Program-made: the position numbers and the translations under genes | DNA from: Candidatus Eiseniibacteriota bacterium | GTDB lineage: Bacteria > Eisenbacteria > RBG-16-71-46 > JAGVPR01 | DNA: 14,033 nucleotides | Direction: 5' to 3' | Assembly: GCA_020052115.1 (NCBI GenBank) | Contig: JAGVPR010000293.1 | Span: 1-14,033, forward strand | Notes under the pieces: model-generated | Seen by the model: the letters and a program-made list of their open reading frames with translations, nothing else | Databases searched by the model: none | Told to the model about the DNA's origin: nothing | In this document: piece after piece, positions 1 through 7,032 of the stretch | Position numbering within the stretch: the first letter of the stretch is position 1 | Layout of the letters: the number at the start of each line of letters is the position of its first letter

Positions 1-1
1 G

Positions 2-760
2 GCCGAGGACGCGATGCGGCGCGTCAGGGGCCGGCGAATCGGCTTCGTGTTCCAGGAACCGGCGGCCGCTCTGAATCCGGTGATGAGCTGCGGGGCACAG
101 GTCATGGAGGCGGTGCGCGCGCGCGGGCCATTTTCGCGGCGCGACGCCTGGGAGCGCGCCGTGGAGGCCATGCGACAGGCCGGGATCCCGGGGCCGGGCG
201 AGAGGGCGCGCGCGTACCCGCACGAGCTTTCGGGCGGGCTCAGACAGCGCGTGATGCTCGCGATCGCGCTCGCGTCGGAGCCCGATCTCCTCATCGCGGA
301 CGAGCCCACGGCCGCGCTGGATGTGACGATCCAGGTCCAGATCCTGGACCTCTTGCGCCGTCTCCGCGCCGAGAGATCGCTCTCTCTGCTTCTCATCACC
401 CATGATCTCGCCGTGGCGGCCGAGATCGCGGACGAAGTCGCCGTCATGTACGCCGGGCGCATCGTCGAAAGCGGCCCGGCGTCGGGAGTCCTCTCGCGCC
501 CGAGGCATCCGTACACGTGGGGTCTCATGAACGCCTCACCGCGTGCTTCCCGGGATTCCCGCGGGGCGCTGCGTGCGATTCCGGGGTCGGTTCCGCGGCC
601 CGGGGAAATCGGGCGCGGCTGCCGCTTCGAACCTCGCTGTCTCCTTCGGGAGCCGGAATGCGCCGCCGCCGAGCCGTCGCTCGCGCCGGGGCCGCGCTCC
701 GAGCATCGAGCGCGGTGCTGGTTCTCGGAGCGACTGAAGACTGACGGGCTCGAGGATTGA
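2..760 (+). CDS. dppD: Oligopeptide/dipeptide ABC transporter ATP-binding protein, DppD/OppD type (5' partial)
   Basis: This is one of the two ATPases that power a peptide importer in the inner membrane. The frame is open from base 2 and the real start, with the Walker A loop, lies before the window, so about 252 residues are visible. Seen, counting from the first codon: Q-loop (FVFQEP, Q18), ABC signature LSGGLRQR (76-83), Walker B LLIADEP (96-102) and H-loop His134. The C-terminus is the oligo_HPY extension of peptide importers, with HPYT and four cysteines spaced C-x5-C-x6-C-x18-C. It ends one base before dppF, so the two are surely co-transcribed and should form the heterodimeric ATPase. 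The permease and binding-protein genes would be expected upstream. The substrate (di- or oligopeptide, or nickel) cannot be told from the ATPase alone. Confidence 0.93.
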   Translation, partial: AEDAMRRVRGRRIGFVFQEPAAALNPVMSCGAQVMEAVRARGPFSRRDAWERAVEAMRQAGIPGPGERARAYPHELSGGLRQRVMLAIALASEPDLLIADEPTAALDVTIQVQILDLLRRLRAERSLSLLLITHDLAVAAEIADEVAVMYAGRIVESGPASGVLSRPRHPYTWGLMNASPRASRDSRGALRAIPGSVPRPGEIGRGCRFEPRCLLREPECAAAEPSLAPGPRSEHRARCWFSERLKTDGLED

Positions 761-761
761 G

Positions 762-1763
762 ATGCCTGATCATCCGTTGGTGCGCGCGAATCGTCTTCGG
801 AAGCTCTTCCCGATACGGCGGGGTCTCTTCGGCGGCGTGCGCGGGTGGGTCCGCGCCGTGGATGACGTGTCGTTCGAGATCGCGCGGGGGGCGACGCTCG
901 GATTGGTCGGGGAGTCGGGTTGCGGCAAGACGACCCTCGGGCGTCTCGTTCTCCGGCTCTTGCGTCCAACCTCGGGGACGATCGAGTTCGACGGCAGGGA
1001 TCTGCTCGCGCTCGACCGCCGCTCGCTTCGAGCGCTCAGGCGGCGGATGCAGATCGTGTTCCAGGATCCGTACGCCTCGCTGAACCCGCGCATGAGCGTG
1101 CAAGCGGCACTGTCGGAGCCGCTGCGTCTGCACCGACTCGCCGCCGGCCGCGATCTGAGAAGCCGCGTGCGCGAGCTTCTTGAGAGGGTCGGGCTCCCGG
1201 ACTCCGCCGCCGATCGTTATCCCCACGAATTCAGCGGCGGGCAGCGCCAGAGGCTCGGCATCGCGCGGGCCCTCGCCTCTGATCCCGAGTTCCTCGTGTG
1301 CGACGAGCCGGTCTCGGCTCTCGATGTCTCCGTTCAGGCGCAGGTGCTGAACCTCCTCGCCCAGACCCAGTCGCGGCTGGGACTCACGGTGCTCTTCATC
1401 TCTCACGATCTGCGTGTCGTCGAGCACATGAGCGACCGCGTGGCCGTGATGTACCTGGGGCGCATCGTCGAGTTCGCGCCGAGCGAAGCGATCTTCCGAA
1501 ACCCGCGGCATCCGTACACGCGCGCCCTGCTGGCGGCTTCGCCGGCGGAGGTCCCCGGGCGCCCCGGACCGCGCCTCGTTCTGGTCGGCGAGGTGCCCGA
1601 TGCGGCCGCGCCGCCGTCCGGATGTCCCTTCCATCCGCGGTGCCCCGAGGCGCTGGCCGAGTGCGCGGGAGCCGAACAGACTCTCGAGGAGATGGCGCCG
1701 GGTCATCTTGCCGCCTGCTGGCGCGCCGCCCGTGACGCCGCCCAAGCGTCCCGCCCGCGCTGA
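762..1763 (+). CDS. dppF: Oligopeptide/dipeptide ABC transporter ATP-binding protein, DppF/OppF type
   Basis: This is the second ATPase of the peptide importer, 333 residues, the usual family length. Motifs seen in order: Walker A GESGCGKTT (50-58), Q-loop Gln101 in VFQDPYASLNP, signature FSGGQRQR (157-164), Walker B FLVCDEP (177-183), H-loop His215, then the oligo_HPY tail from RHPYTRALLAA (249-259). The tail has four cysteines (288, 294, 301, 319; C-x5-C-x6-C-x17-C), a spacing nearly identical to that of dppD. The ATG at 762 follows the dppD stop by one base and has GAGGA at 752-756, so translation is probably coupled. I see no clear terminator after the stop. Confidence 0.95.
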   Translation: MPDHPLVRANRLRKLFPIRRGLFGGVRGWVRAVDDVSFEIARGATLGLVGESGCGKTTLGRLVLRLLRPTSGTIEFDGRDLLALDRRSLRALRRRMQIVFQDPYASLNPRMSVQAALSEPLRLHRLAAGRDLRSRVRELLERVGLPDSAADRYPHEFSGGQRQRLGIARALASDPEFLVCDEPVSALDVSVQAQVLNLLAQTQSRLGLTVLFISHDLRVVEHMSDRVAVMYLGRIVEFAPSEAIFRNPRHPYTRALLAASPAEVPGRPGPRLVLVGEVPDAAAPPSGCPFHPRCPEALAECAGAEQTLEEMAPGHLAACWRAARDAAQASRPR

Positions 1764-2071
1764 CCGGACGCTTGCATCTTCGATGGGCGGATTGCAGGAC
1801 GCACGGCGACGAGCGCAGCGAGCGCGGACTGGAGTGAACTCCGGTGCGCGGGGTGCGGCTCCGAACCTCGCAAAACGCTTTGCCTTTCCACCACTTGTGC
1901 TCCTCCGAAGCCCCCACGCGCAGGTCGCATTCCGTGGTTCGAGTCTTGCTCGCCCGTCTCCTGACTCATCCCGTCCGCGCGCCGGAGCGCTCCGGCGTGC
2001 TCCGAGAATCGGCGACTCGTCCGGGGTCGCGCCGCGGCGCGATCGAAGATGCCGGTGGGGGGAGGCTCACG
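1764..2071. other. Intergenic gap, 308 bases, no gene recognised
   Basis: The frame of the downstream lipoprotein stays open back to 1844, but that part reads as Arg/Ser-rich non-protein sequence and precedes the signal peptide, so I treat it as non-coding. A short dyad GGAGT-ga-ACTCC lies at 1833-1844, just after a GAGCG-rich stretch (1810-1830) that resembles the one near 13954-13990. A TTCGAGTC string near 1940 looks like a tRNA T-loop, but the flanks do not pair. I found no convincing sigma70 promoter or T-tailed terminator. Confidence 0.5.
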
Positions 2072-4159
2072 GTGAATATGGAACTCATGAAGCGCGTTGT
2101 CTGGGTGCTCGTGCTTGCCGCGGTGATCGGCGGGTGCGAGAGCAATAACAACGAGGAGATCACGGGGCCGGTGGTGCCTCCGGGAAACTCCGTCGCCTCC
2201 ATCGCCACAGGACGAGCTGTGATCATGGCGGGGGATTCGACGATGATCTCGGCCGTGGTCATGGACCCCGACGGCGCGCCGGTCGAGGGGGCGAAGGTCG
2301 GCTTCACGACCTCCTGGGGCGCTCTCGCGACGCTGCAGACGACCAGCGGCGTTGACGGCCGAGCGACCACCGTGCTGCTGACGCCGATCTCCAGCCAGAA
2401 CATCACGGCGGAGGTCCGCGCCTCGACCGCGGGCCGCGTGAAGTACACGACCGTGGATATCACCCCGTTCGTGGATGACGGCGGTTCGGAAGATGTCTCG
2501 GAGATCGCGGTGTCCATGACGCCGAGCCTGATGCGCGCCGATGGACTCTCCTCGGCGACGATCGAGGTCGCGGCCACGGATGCGGCAGGAGAACCCGTGG
2601 CCGGGGCCGTGATCCGGCTCGCCGCGGGGGAGAAGTTCCAGGACGCGGACGGGGATGGGGTGTTCACCGTGGGCGTGGATCTGCTCCTCGTGGACGTGAA
2701 CGCGAATGACACCTGGGATGCCGCGGGGACGACGGCGGGCTACGTGACGACGGGCGTGGACGGGACCGCTTCGACGACCTTCCAGGCGGGATCCATTCCG
2801 GGCGAATTCGCGCTTCGCGCGACATCCGGATCGGTGAGCGCCGAAGAGAGCTTCACGCTCGAGGGGTTGCCGGAGATCGTCTCGATCGCCCTCGACTCCG
2901 AAGCTCCCGAGATCCAGGTAGACGGCACGGGCGGCGAGGAAACGACGGAGCTACAGGCGACAGGGCTCGATCAGGACGGCGAACCGGTGCCCTCGGGACT
3001 CGCGGTGACGTTCGAGATCATCCAGGGCCCGCATGGCGGAGAATCGCTCGAGGACGAGGGCTACGGACCGGTGAGCGTTCTGACCGACGCGCTCGGCGTG
3101 GCGCGCGTGAGGCTCCGCAGCGGCACCATCTCCGGGACCGTGGTAGTCGAGGCAAGCGCCAGGGACGGTGCTGTGGTTTCTCGTGGCACCCGAGTCGCGA
3201 TCGCGGCCGGGCCGCCGTACTACATTGACGCGGGCGCCGACCCGGTCAACATCCGCGGCTGGGACATCATCGGCGTGGATTCGAAGATCACGGTGATCGT
3301 GAGCGACGTGTACGAGAACCCCGTGCGCGACGGCACGGTCGTCTACTTCACCACGGAAGAGGGCACGGTGACGCCGTCGAGCCCCACTGAGGGCGGTTTC
3401 GCGGAAGCCACGTTCTACAGCGGCGCCCCGCGCAACGACGGCATCGCGCACATCACGGCGTCCACCGCCGGCGGCACGCTGAGCACGCAGACCGGGCTCA
3501 TCACCTCCGGCCCGCCGGCCAGCGTGACGATCATCTCCGCGCCCGCCGCTTTGAACGCCGACGGCCGCGCACGCGGCCGCGTGGTGGTGCGCGTTCTCGA
3601 CTCGAACGGCAACTTCGTCGTGTCCGGAACCGTCGTTCAGTTCGAGACCACGCTGGGGACGATTGACGGGAGCGCGGTCACGGGCGACGGCTGGTACGAC
3701 AGCATCGCAGAGGGCCGTCTGTACTCCTCCGTGCTCGACATGGACTATTCGGTTCAGACGCCGGATGACGGGCTCGGCGGGGTCGCTGAGATCAGCGTCC
3801 GCGCCGGCCTCGCCGGGGCCGCGAGCGCCTCCACGCAGGTGGACTTCCTGACCACCTCCGCCAGCGCCGCCAAGTCGAGCACCTCGCTCCCGATCTCAGC
3901 GGATATCGGGGAGTCCGTGCCGTTCGATTTGACCGTCAAGGACTACTGGGGCAATCCGCTCGGCGGCCATCTGTGGAGTTTCAGTGTCTCCGGTGGAGGG
4001 GTGGTCACCGCCAGCGGGACTTCCAACCGGTTCGGGATCGTCTCCGGCCTGAGCTTCACGGCTCCCGCGGTGCCGGGCAAGGTGACGGTGCAGGCACTGG
4101 ATACCGATGCCGCCTTCGGCGACGCGATCGTCCTCTCGCAGACGATAGACATTCAGTAG
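2072..4159 (+). CDS. Lipoprotein with about six tandem Ig-like (Big/invasin-type) domains
   Basis: This is a probable outer-membrane or surface lipoprotein of unknown ligand, 695 residues from GTG 2072. I chose GTG 2072 because a GGGGGGAGG site at 2057-2064 lies about 7 bases before it; ATG 2078 and ATG 2087 are alternatives. The N-terminus is a lipoprotein signal: basic KR, a hydrophobic run, then the lipobox IGGC with the lipidated cysteine at 22, the only cysteine in the protein. An Asn/Glu-rich tether follows. The rest is beta-rich repeats that fit Big_1/Big_2 Ig folds, roughly 41-130, 143-265, 268-378, 400-478, 482-590 and 610-695. They carry recurring D-x-x-G-x-P-V-x-G and G-x-A-x-x-x-F motifs. 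Domain 2 contains an Asp-rich loop (DADGDGVF at 191-198, DVNANDTWD at 208-216) that looks able to bind calcium. Known Big-domain proteins act in adhesion or as extracellular scaffolds; the role here is inferred only from that. Confidence 0.85.
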   Translation: MNMELMKRVVWVLVLAAVIGGCESNNNEEITGPVVPPGNSVASIATGRAVIMAGDSTMISAVVMDPDGAPVEGAKVGFTTSWGALATLQTTSGVDGRATTVLLTPISSQNITAEVRASTAGRVKYTTVDITPFVDDGGSEDVSEIAVSMTPSLMRADGLSSATIEVAATDAAGEPVAGAVIRLAAGEKFQDADGDGVFTVGVDLLLVDVNANDTWDAAGTTAGYVTTGVDGTASTTFQAGSIPGEFALRATSGSVSAEESFTLEGLPEIVSIALDSEAPEIQVDGTGGEETTELQATGLDQDGEPVPSGLAVTFEIIQGPHGGESLEDEGYGPVSVLTDALGVARVRLRSGTISGTVVVEASARDGAVVSRGTRVAIAAGPPYYIDAGADPVNIRGWDIIGVDSKITVIVSDVYENPVRDGTVVYFTTEEGTVTPSSPTEGGFAEATFYSGAPRNDGIAHITASTAGGTLSTQTGLITSGPPASVTIISAPAALNADGRARGRVVVRVLDSNGNFVVSGTVVQFETTLGTIDGSAVTGDGWYDSIAEGRLYSSVLDMDYSVQTPDDGLGGVAEISVRAGLAGAASASTQVDFLTTSASAAKSSTSLPISADIGESVPFDLTVKDYWGNPLGGHLWSFSVSGGGVVTASGTSNRFGIVSGLSFTAPAVPGKVTVQALDTDAAFGDAIVLSQTIDIQ

Positions 4160-4178
4160 CGGGGCTTCTCTCGCTTCC

Positions 4179-4210
4179 AACGCCCCGGCGGGGTCTCCCG
4201 CCGGGGCGTT
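4179..4210 (+). terminator. Strong hairpin terminator after the Ig-domain lipoprotein gene
   Basis: A perfect 14-bp inverted repeat (AACGCCCCGGCGGG, loop GTCT, CCCGCCGGGGCGTT) starts 20 bases after the stop codon. The stem is very GC-rich with a tetraloop. The following sequence is TG-rich and is not a true T tract, so termination could be intrinsic but weak, or the hairpin may mainly protect the 3' end. Confidence 0.8.
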
Positions 4211-4769
4211 CGTGTGTGAACTCCCATTTCTCGGGTGAGCCGCCCCTATTTCGGCCCTCGCCGCGGGGCGCGCGATCGGGCGCGGCGTCGAGTCGCGCTC
4301 GCAAACGCCGCTCGAACGCAGGCAAGCGCGCAGCCTGAATGCAATGCCCATGAGTCGGTTACCGGCGTGCGTTTCGACGGCGGCGCGCGTCGCAAGAGGG
4401 CGGAAGGACCGATAGCCCGCGCATGGCACGTCCAATGCAAATCGGTGCAGGCAGCTGGGAGCAGTGAAGAAGGCCCGGCGAAGATCAACGAAGAAGGACG
4501 GGTTCCCTGCCCTGCTCGTGAAGCTAAGTAGGTCGTGGGCTGATCCCAACCACCTTCGAGCGGAGTCTGACGCACCTGCGCCACGGCAAGGGCGGGGACT
4601 TTATCAAGCGCCCGGGAGATCTCGGATCCCCCGGGCGCTTTCGCGTCGGACCCCCGCGAGGCGTTCTCGGCGGGGAAACCCCCCTCACGCAAGATGTCTC
4701 GCGTGGGGGCGGCGACCCGATCCACCGGCCCCGCAGGCGACGTGCCCAACTTCGGCTTGGCCCCCGTTG
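4211..4769. other. Long intergenic region, no gene recognised, structured
   Basis: This stretch lies between the lipoprotein terminator and the BMC promoter. Open frames on both strands exist only because of high GC. They are Arg/Ala/Pro-rich with no recognisable domain. Structures seen: a bulged hairpin at about 4531-4554 (GGT-c-GT-GGG against CCC-a-AC-c-ACC), the hairpin at 4606-4640 listed separately, and a hairpin at 4681-4709 (CCCC-t-CACGC against GCGTGGGG). I checked for tmRNA, RNase P, SRP and 6S landmarks and for a cobalamin riboswitch box, and saw none. A small RNA ending at 4640 is possible but unproven. Confidence 0.45.
4606..4640. terminator. Perfect 11-bp hairpin, terminator-like
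   Basis: AAGCGCCCGGG (4606-4616) pairs perfectly with CCCGGGCGCTT (4630-4640) around a 13-base loop. The stem ends in TT and is followed by one more T, so it resembles a short intrinsic terminator. It could work on either strand because A pairs flank the other side. No gene ends near it on the plus strand, so it may end an unrecognised transcript or shield the BMC promoter 130 bases downstream. Confidence 0.5.
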
Positions 4770-4799
4770 TTGACACCGCTCCGAACCCGCTGCTAGAGT
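4770..4799 (+). promoter_or_regulatory. Sigma70-type promoter of the microcompartment operon
   Basis: A consensus -35 TTGACA (4770-4775), an 18-base spacer and an extended -10 TGC-TAGAGT (4791-4799; the hexamer matches 4 of 6). Transcription would start near 4806, giving a leader of about 97 bases before the BMC-H start. The leader holds two small hairpins, at 4839-4860 (GCCGGC arms, 10-base loop) and 4863-4876 (CCCGA-cggc-TCGGG), just upstream of the ribosome binding site. Confidence 0.7.
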
Positions 4800-4902
4800 C
4801 CGTTGCGATTTCTGGAACTTAGCCGATTCGTGCGACGGGCCGGCCGCAGCATCAGCCGGCAGCCCGACGGCTCGGGTCTCACCGCCTGGGAGGGGGAGGT
4901 TC

Positions 4903-5220
4903 ATGAACAAGGAAGGCGCTCCGTACGAGGAGGCCCTCGGTCTGATCGAGACGCGAGGCTTCGTCGCGATGGTCGAGGCCTCGGACGCCATGGTCAAGGC
5001 GGCCAAGGTCACCCTGGTCGGTTACGAGAAGATCGGCGGCGGATATGTCACTGCGATCGTTCGCGGCGATGTGGCGGCCGTGCGAGCGGCGACGGAAGCC
5101 GGCGGGGCCGCGGCGGCGAAGGTCGGCGAGGTCGTGAGCATCCACGTGATCCCGAGGCCGCACGTCGGCGTCGAGGAGGCTCTGCCCATCGGCCGCGCGC
5201 GTCTGACGGCCGGCAAGTAG
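4903..5220 (+). CDS. BMC-H microcompartment shell hexamer protein (PduA/EutM/CsoS1 type)
   Basis: This is the main facet protein of a polyhedral protein shell; hexamers tile into sheets with a central pore. It has 105 residues and one BMC domain, at about 10-88. Seen: ALGLIETRGFVAMVEASDAM (11-30), the canonical first strand and helix; the pore loop KIGGG (43-47), which matches the KIGSG type of PduA and gives a small pore; and VVSIHVIPRPH (77-87), the usual end of the domain. The tail after it is short. ATG 4903 has a strong site, AGGGGGAGG, at 4891-4899. It is the first gene of the operon, and the next gene starts 15 bases after its stop. A small-pore BMC-H of this kind is thought to pass polar metabolites and hold back aldehydes; that is family knowledge, not shown here. 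Confidence 0.97.
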   Translation: MNKEGAPYEEALGLIETRGFVAMVEASDAMVKAAKVTLVGYEKIGGGYVTAIVRGDVAAVRAATEAGGAAAAKVGEVVSIHVIPRPHVGVEEALPIGRARLTAGK

Positions 5221-5235
5221 GCCGGGGGAGGGCTC

Positions 5236-5541
5236 TTGATCCTCGCGGAAGTTCTTGGAACGGTCGTCGCGACCCGGAAGGACCCCCAGCTTCGCGGATT
5301 CAAGCTGCTGATGGTCCGTGAAGTGGATCTCGAACGGCGCCCGACCGGTACGCATCTGGTCGCGGCGGACGCGGTCGGGGCCGGTGCCGGAGAGATCGTG
5401 CTGGTGGCGAGCGGCAGTTCCGCGCGCATGACCGAGCTCACGAAGGACCGTCCGGTGGACGCCGTCATCATGGCGATCGTGGACACCGTGGAGATCGAAG
5501 GCCGAGTCGTTTTCGAGAAGTATCCCGCGAGAGCGCGCTGA
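5236..5541 (+). CDS. BMC-P microcompartment vertex protein (EutN/CcmL family), first copy
   Basis: Pentamers of this family cap the twelve vertices of the shell. The protein has 101 residues and a single EutN_CcmL beta-barrel domain. Seen: the opening strand ILAEVLGTVVATRK (2-15), the family hallmark DAVGAGAGEIVLVASGSSAR (45-64) and the closing PVDAVIMAIVDTVEI (73-87), with a tail of about 14 residues. The start is TTG at 5236. It sits 3 bases after GGGGGAGGG (5224-5232), the first strand begins right there, and no ATG occurs before mid-domain, so the TTG is the only sensible start. It is second in the operon, and the next gene begins 16 bases after its stop. Confidence 0.95.
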   Translation: MILAEVLGTVVATRKDPQLRGFKLLMVREVDLERRPTGTHLVAADAVGAGAGEIVLVASGSSARMTELTKDRPVDAVIMAIVDTVEIEGRVVFEKYPARAR

Positions 5542-5557
5542 GGAGATCGGGACAGGG

Positions 5558-7024
5558 ATGAGCGTGGACGAGGCCAGGATCCAGGAGATCGTCTCGCGCG
5601 TCCTCGAGCGCCTCGGTCAGCCGTCGTACGGTTCGCGCGCGCCCGTTTCCTCCGCGTCCGCGTTCCCCGCGTCTACGGCGCCCGAACCGGCGCGCACGGG
5701 CCGCGGTCTCTTCGAGGATCTCGATGAAGCCGTTCGCGCGGCGGCCGAGGCTCAGCGGTCGCTCGTCGAGCTGCCGCTCGAGACCCGCAAGGGGATCGTC
5801 GAGGCGATGCGCTCCGCCGTCCGCGCGAACGCCCGGCTGATCTCGGAAGCAGCGGTTCGCGAGACCTCGATGGGGCGCGTCGAGGACAAGATCCAGAAGA
5901 ACCTGATCGTCGGAGAGCTGACGCCGGGAGTCGAGTTCCTCGAAACCTGGGCGGTCTCGGGGGATCACGGGCTCACGATCGAGGAGTTCGCGCCGTGGGG
6001 CGTCATCGGATCGCTGACGCCTTCGACGAACCCGACCGAGACGGTCATCAACAACGGGATCTCGATGCTCGCGGCCGGGAACGCGGTTGTTTTCGGACCG
6101 CATCCCTCCGCGGAGCAGGTGAGCTGCCGGTGCGTGGAGATGTTGAATGACGCGATCACGAGCGCCGGCGGGCCGCCCAACGTCCTCGTGGCCCTGCAAA
6201 AGCCGACGATCGAGCGTGCCCAGCAGCTCATGCGCCACCCCGGCGTGCGCCTTCTCGTCGTGACGGGCGGCGGCGCCGTCGTGCAGGAGGCGATGAAGAG
6301 CGGCAAGCGAGTCATAGCGGCCGGACCGGGCAATCCGCCGGCGGTCGTGGACGAAACGGCCGATCTCGAGAAGGCGGGACGCGACATCGTGCTCGGGGCC
6401 TCCCTCGACAACAACATCATCTGCACCGACGAGAAGGAAGTCTTCGTCGTGGATGGGGCGGCCGATGCGCTGAAGAAGGCGATGATCGCCGCGGGGGCCG
6501 TGGAACTGGGACCGCGAGAGATCGCGCAGCTCGAGAAGACGATCCTGACCGAGAACCGCGGACCGCGCCGGCACTCGGTCACGGAGAAGCGCTTCATCGG
6601 CCGCAGTCCCAGCGTGATCCTGCGCGAGATCGGCGTGAGCGTGCCCGACGAGACGCGGGTCGCGCTCTGCGATGTTCCGCCGGATCACCCGTTCGTATGG
6701 ACGGAGCTGCTGATGCCGGTGCTGCCGGTGGCGCGTGTGCGCGACGTGGACGAGGCGATCCGCTGGGCGGTGGAGGCGGAGCACGGATTCCGCCACACCG
6801 CTTCGATGCACTCTCGCAACATAGACAAGCTTTCCGCGATGGCGAAGGTGGTCAACACCTCCATCTTCGTGAAGAACGGCCCGAACTACGCAGGGCTCGG
6901 TTTCGGCGGCGAGGGCTACACGTCGTTCACGATCGCCGGGCCCACCGGCGAGGGACTCACGAACTGCCGCACCTTCAGCCGGCGGCGGCGCTGCGTCCTC
7001 GTGGATCACTTTCGGATCGTGTAG
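5558..7024 (+). CDS. CoA-acylating aldehyde dehydrogenase of a microcompartment (PduP/EutE type)
   Basis: It oxidises an aldehyde to the acyl-CoA with NAD+ and CoA inside the shell. The protein has 488 residues, close to PduP and EutE. Residues 1-20 (EARIQEIVSRVLERLG, 5-20) form an amphipathic helix typical of encapsulation peptides. They are followed by an Ala/Ser/Pro linker (21-48) and the catalytic body from about 50. Seen: PSTNPTET (155-162) in the cofactor site, VTGGGAVV (235-242), AAGPGNPP (254-261), the catalytic cysteine Cys289 in NNIICTDEKEVFVV (285-298), and the typical end, from PTGEG (462-466) to RRRRCVLVDHFRIV (475-488). It lacks the general-base Glu motif of hydrolytic ALDHs, as expected for acylating enzymes. 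Its ribosome site is weak (AGGAG, 12 bases before ATG 5558, overlapping the previous stop). It is the only enzyme in the operon. The chain length of its aldehyde cannot be read from the sequence. Confidence 0.95.
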   Translation: MSVDEARIQEIVSRVLERLGQPSYGSRAPVSSASAFPASTAPEPARTGRGLFEDLDEAVRAAAEAQRSLVELPLETRKGIVEAMRSAVRANARLISEAAVRETSMGRVEDKIQKNLIVGELTPGVEFLETWAVSGDHGLTIEEFAPWGVIGSLTPSTNPTETVINNGISMLAAGNAVVFGPHPSAEQVSCRCVEMLNDAITSAGGPPNVLVALQKPTIERAQQLMRHPGVRLLVVTGGGAVVQEAMKSGKRVIAAGPGNPPAVVDETADLEKAGRDIVLGASLDNNIICTDEKEVFVVDGAADALKKAMIAAGAVELGPREIAQLEKTILTENRGPRRHSVTEKRFIGRSPSVILREIGVSVPDETRVALCDVPPDHPFVWTELLMPVLPVARVRDVDEAIRWAVEAEHGFRHTASMHSRNIDKLSAMAKVVNTSIFVKNGPNYAGLGFGGEGYTSFTIAGPTGEGLTNCRTFSRRRRCVLVDHFRIV

Positions 7025-7032
7025 GGGGAGCG

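Noticed and set aside
525..1745. Long minus-strand open frame opposite dppD/dppF
   Set aside because: Arg/Glu/His-rich shadow of the ATPase genes with no domain; caused by high GC.
1925..1960. TTCGAGTC, resembling a tRNA T-loop
   Set aside because: The flanking bases do not form a T stem, and no acceptor or anticodon arm is found.
1844..2071. Upstream extension of the Ig-lipoprotein frame by 76 codons
   Set aside because: It would bury the lipoprotein signal inside the protein; a strong ribosome site sits just before GTG 2072.
4480..4555. 5S rRNA-like words (GAAGCTAAG followed closely by TAGGTCGT)
   Set aside because: The words are far too close together and the rest of 5S and its stems are missing; judged a chance match.
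4235..4796. Small open frames on both strands in the gap before the BMC operon
   Set aside because: Low-complexity Arg/Ala/Pro composition, no good ribosome site, and they overlap each other and the hairpins.
4700..4902. Cobalamin riboswitch before the BMC operon, as some propanediol and ethanolamine loci carry
   Set aside because: No B12-box-like sequence seen, and the operon has no B12-dependent enzyme.
5468..7009. 513-codon minus-strand open frame opposite the aldehyde dehydrogenase
   Set aside because: Antisense shadow of a clear enzyme gene; no recognisable motifs.
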